Origin: Glaciihabitans tibetensis
GTDB taxonomy: Bacteria; Actinomycetota; Actinomycetes; Actinomycetales; Microbacteriaceae
Direction of reading: 5' to 3'
Length of the DNA: 64,000 nucleotides
NCBI RefSeq assembly: GCF_003003265.1
Contig: NZ_PVTL01000005.1
Location: 1-64,000 of the forward strand
The notes below the pieces were generated by a model, which was not told where the DNA came from, made no database searches, and saw only the letters and a program-made list of their open reading frames with translations. Each line of letters begins with the position of its first letter. Within the stretch, counting starts at the first letter, position 1. The position numbers and the translations under genes are program-made. Of this stretch, positions 63,051 through 64,000 are shown piece by piece.

Positions 63051-64000
63051 ATGTCCTCCATGCTGCTTCCCCCCTCATCGCTGCTGCCCTCCCGCACCGT
63101 CGCCGTCCGCCTCGTCGCACTCGTCGCCGCAGCCACCGTCGCACTCGGGACCATCCCGGCCGGTTCGGCCTTCGCGGCAACGACGCCGGCGACGACGACA
63201 CAGATAGCCGCGGGCGCGCCCCTTGCTGCGCCTGCGCCCGGAGTCACCGCGGTTCCGGCGCTGGTCGTCAGCGAAATCGTTGCCGACAACGTCGGGTACG
63301 ACAACTTCGAGTACTTCGAAGTTCTCAACACCACCGACTCCGCGATCGTCACGGGAGCAGCTGGAGTGAGCTTCAGCTACATCTACGCGGACTCGGATGA
63401 TCGCGCTCGAGATGTTCCTCTCACGGTACCCGCGGGAACGAGCATCGCCGCTGGCGAAACAGTGACATTCTGGGTCGACTACAAGACCACTACGGTAGAC
63501 ACGTCCGCGTTCACCGTCGAGGACTTCCTGGCGCACTTCGGCTCGACGGACTCCCACCGGGTTATTCGGGTCTCCGGACAGGGCGGGCTGGCCAACGGCG
63601 GCGGCCGCGGCATCCGCGTACTCGACGCAGCGGGCGCATCAGTCAGCTGGGCGTTCTACCCCGCCGGGTCCGTCGGCGCAGATACCAGCGTGACGTTCCA
63701 AACCCCCGCGGCCTCGGATTCGGTCAGTCTGGCCGTTCGCGGAACACTGCAGGTTCCCACGCCCGGAATTGTTGACCCCGCGGCCTTCGCCGTGCAACCG
63801 TCCGTTCCGACGCCGACGCCGACCGAAACGGCCGCCCCCAGCCCGACTCCTACTCCTACCCCGGAGCCGACCACCACACCCGCGCCGCCCGTCACGCCGG
63901 TCGGATCGCGGTCACTCATTGTCACGGAGATCCTTGCGGACAGCACCGGTTACGACAACTTCGAGTTTGTCGAGATTTACAACGCCTCGACAGCACCGGT
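63051..64000 (+). CDS. Secreted lamin-tail-domain protein, 5' part
   Basis: An open frame runs to the end of the window (316 residues so far). A signal peptide (about 1-41, ending GSAFA) is followed by a lamin tail domain (LVVSEIVADNVGYDNFEYFE and on, about 71-235). A Pro/Thr-rich linker (TPTPTETAAPSPTPTPTPEP) follows, and then a second lamin tail domain (LIVTEILADSTGYDNFEFVE) cut by the window edge. Bacterial proteins of this sort are often extracellular nucleases or phosphoesterases with the catalytic domain further on; that part is not visible. GGAAAC/GTTTCC (63002-63018) form a small hairpin upstream. Confidence 0.8.
   Translation, partial: MSSMLLPPSSLLPSRTVAVRLVALVAAATVALGTIPAGSAFAATTPATTTQIAAGAPLAAPAPGVTAVPALVVSEIVADNVGYDNFEYFEVLNTTDSAIVTGAAGVSFSYIYADSDDRARDVPLTVPAGTSIAAGETVTFWVDYKTTTVDTSAFTVEDFLAHFGSTDSHRVIRVSGQGGLANGGGRGIRVLDAAGASVSWAFYPAGSVGADTSVTFQTPAASDSVSLAVRGTLQVPTPGIVDPAAFAVQPSVPTPTPTETAAPSPTPTPTPEPTTTPAPPVTPVGSRSLIVTEILADSTGYDNFEFVEIYNASTAP

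Overview
The window is high-GC actinobacterial DNA, most likely from the family Microbacteriaceae. The reasons are codon use, a coproporphyrin-dependent haem operon (ChdC/HemQ with ferrochelatase), a group III phosphofructokinase with Gly104/Lys124, a hexulose-phosphate formaldehyde pathway, and many genes whose -10 box sits 6 nt before the start codon (leaderless transcripts). I found no tRNA, rRNA or CRISPR array. The genus cannot be fixed from sequence reading alone.

Layout. 1-5786: an L-rhamnose operon (rhaI 3' end, fused aldolase/dehydrogenase rhaEW, rhaB, and a lactate oxidase-like lldD) that could carry rhamnose to DHAP plus pyruvate. 6014-10984: a surface module with a sorting-signal-like membrane protein, a SipW-type secreted protein, a 1010-residue protein with two seven-repeat RCC1 propellers, and a dedicated SipW-type signal peptidase. 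11158-14780: a membrane PIG-L deacetylase, an acyl-CoA dehydrogenase-like protein, a 57-residue membrane protein and LtrA. 14903-23008: a probable catabolic regulon with an NtaA-type flavin monooxygenase, a TetR regulator, an adenosine/adenine deaminase-family enzyme, a complete ABC importer and two flavin reductases. Near-identical 18-bp palindromes lie before the monooxygenase and before the importer. This is my best candidate for an undescribed system. 23270-26064: an MFS exporter and a POT peptide transporter. 26218-29252: a VOC protein, then rocD-ddaH with a divergent Lrp regulator.

29253-33757 holds repeat-rich spacers, an SMP-30 family protein, a GH114-like lipoprotein, a hipBA toxin-antitoxin operon with five regularly spaced operators, and a GntR regulator. 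34020-42752: an RNase HI with an unusual C-terminal extension, putA with a divergent MarR, anaerobic nrdDG with paired NrdR boxes, and a DUF1269 protein. 42799-44466: an SDR and a flavin reductase-like protein. About 44680-46230: an IS3-family insertion sequence. 46451-53142: an AlkA-type glycosylase, azlCD with a divergent XRE-cupin regulator, an SRPBCC protein, trhO, pfkA and an AcuI-like reductase. 53637-60003: the tightly overlapping haem operon hemQ-hemH-hemC-hemD-hemB-hemL. 60175-61562: PHI and HPS of the ribulose monophosphate pathway. 61675-62946: an ATPase-LuxR fusion regulator. 63051-end: a truncated secreted lamin-tail protein.

Two genome-style signals run through the window. Intergenic tails carry several families of short degenerate motifs repeated at about whole helical turns (21, 31-32, 42 or 52 bp). 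Several conserved enzymes (PutA, HemD, PHI, HemL, a MarR protein) carry in-frame low-complexity expansions, mostly from 6-bp or 15-bp units.
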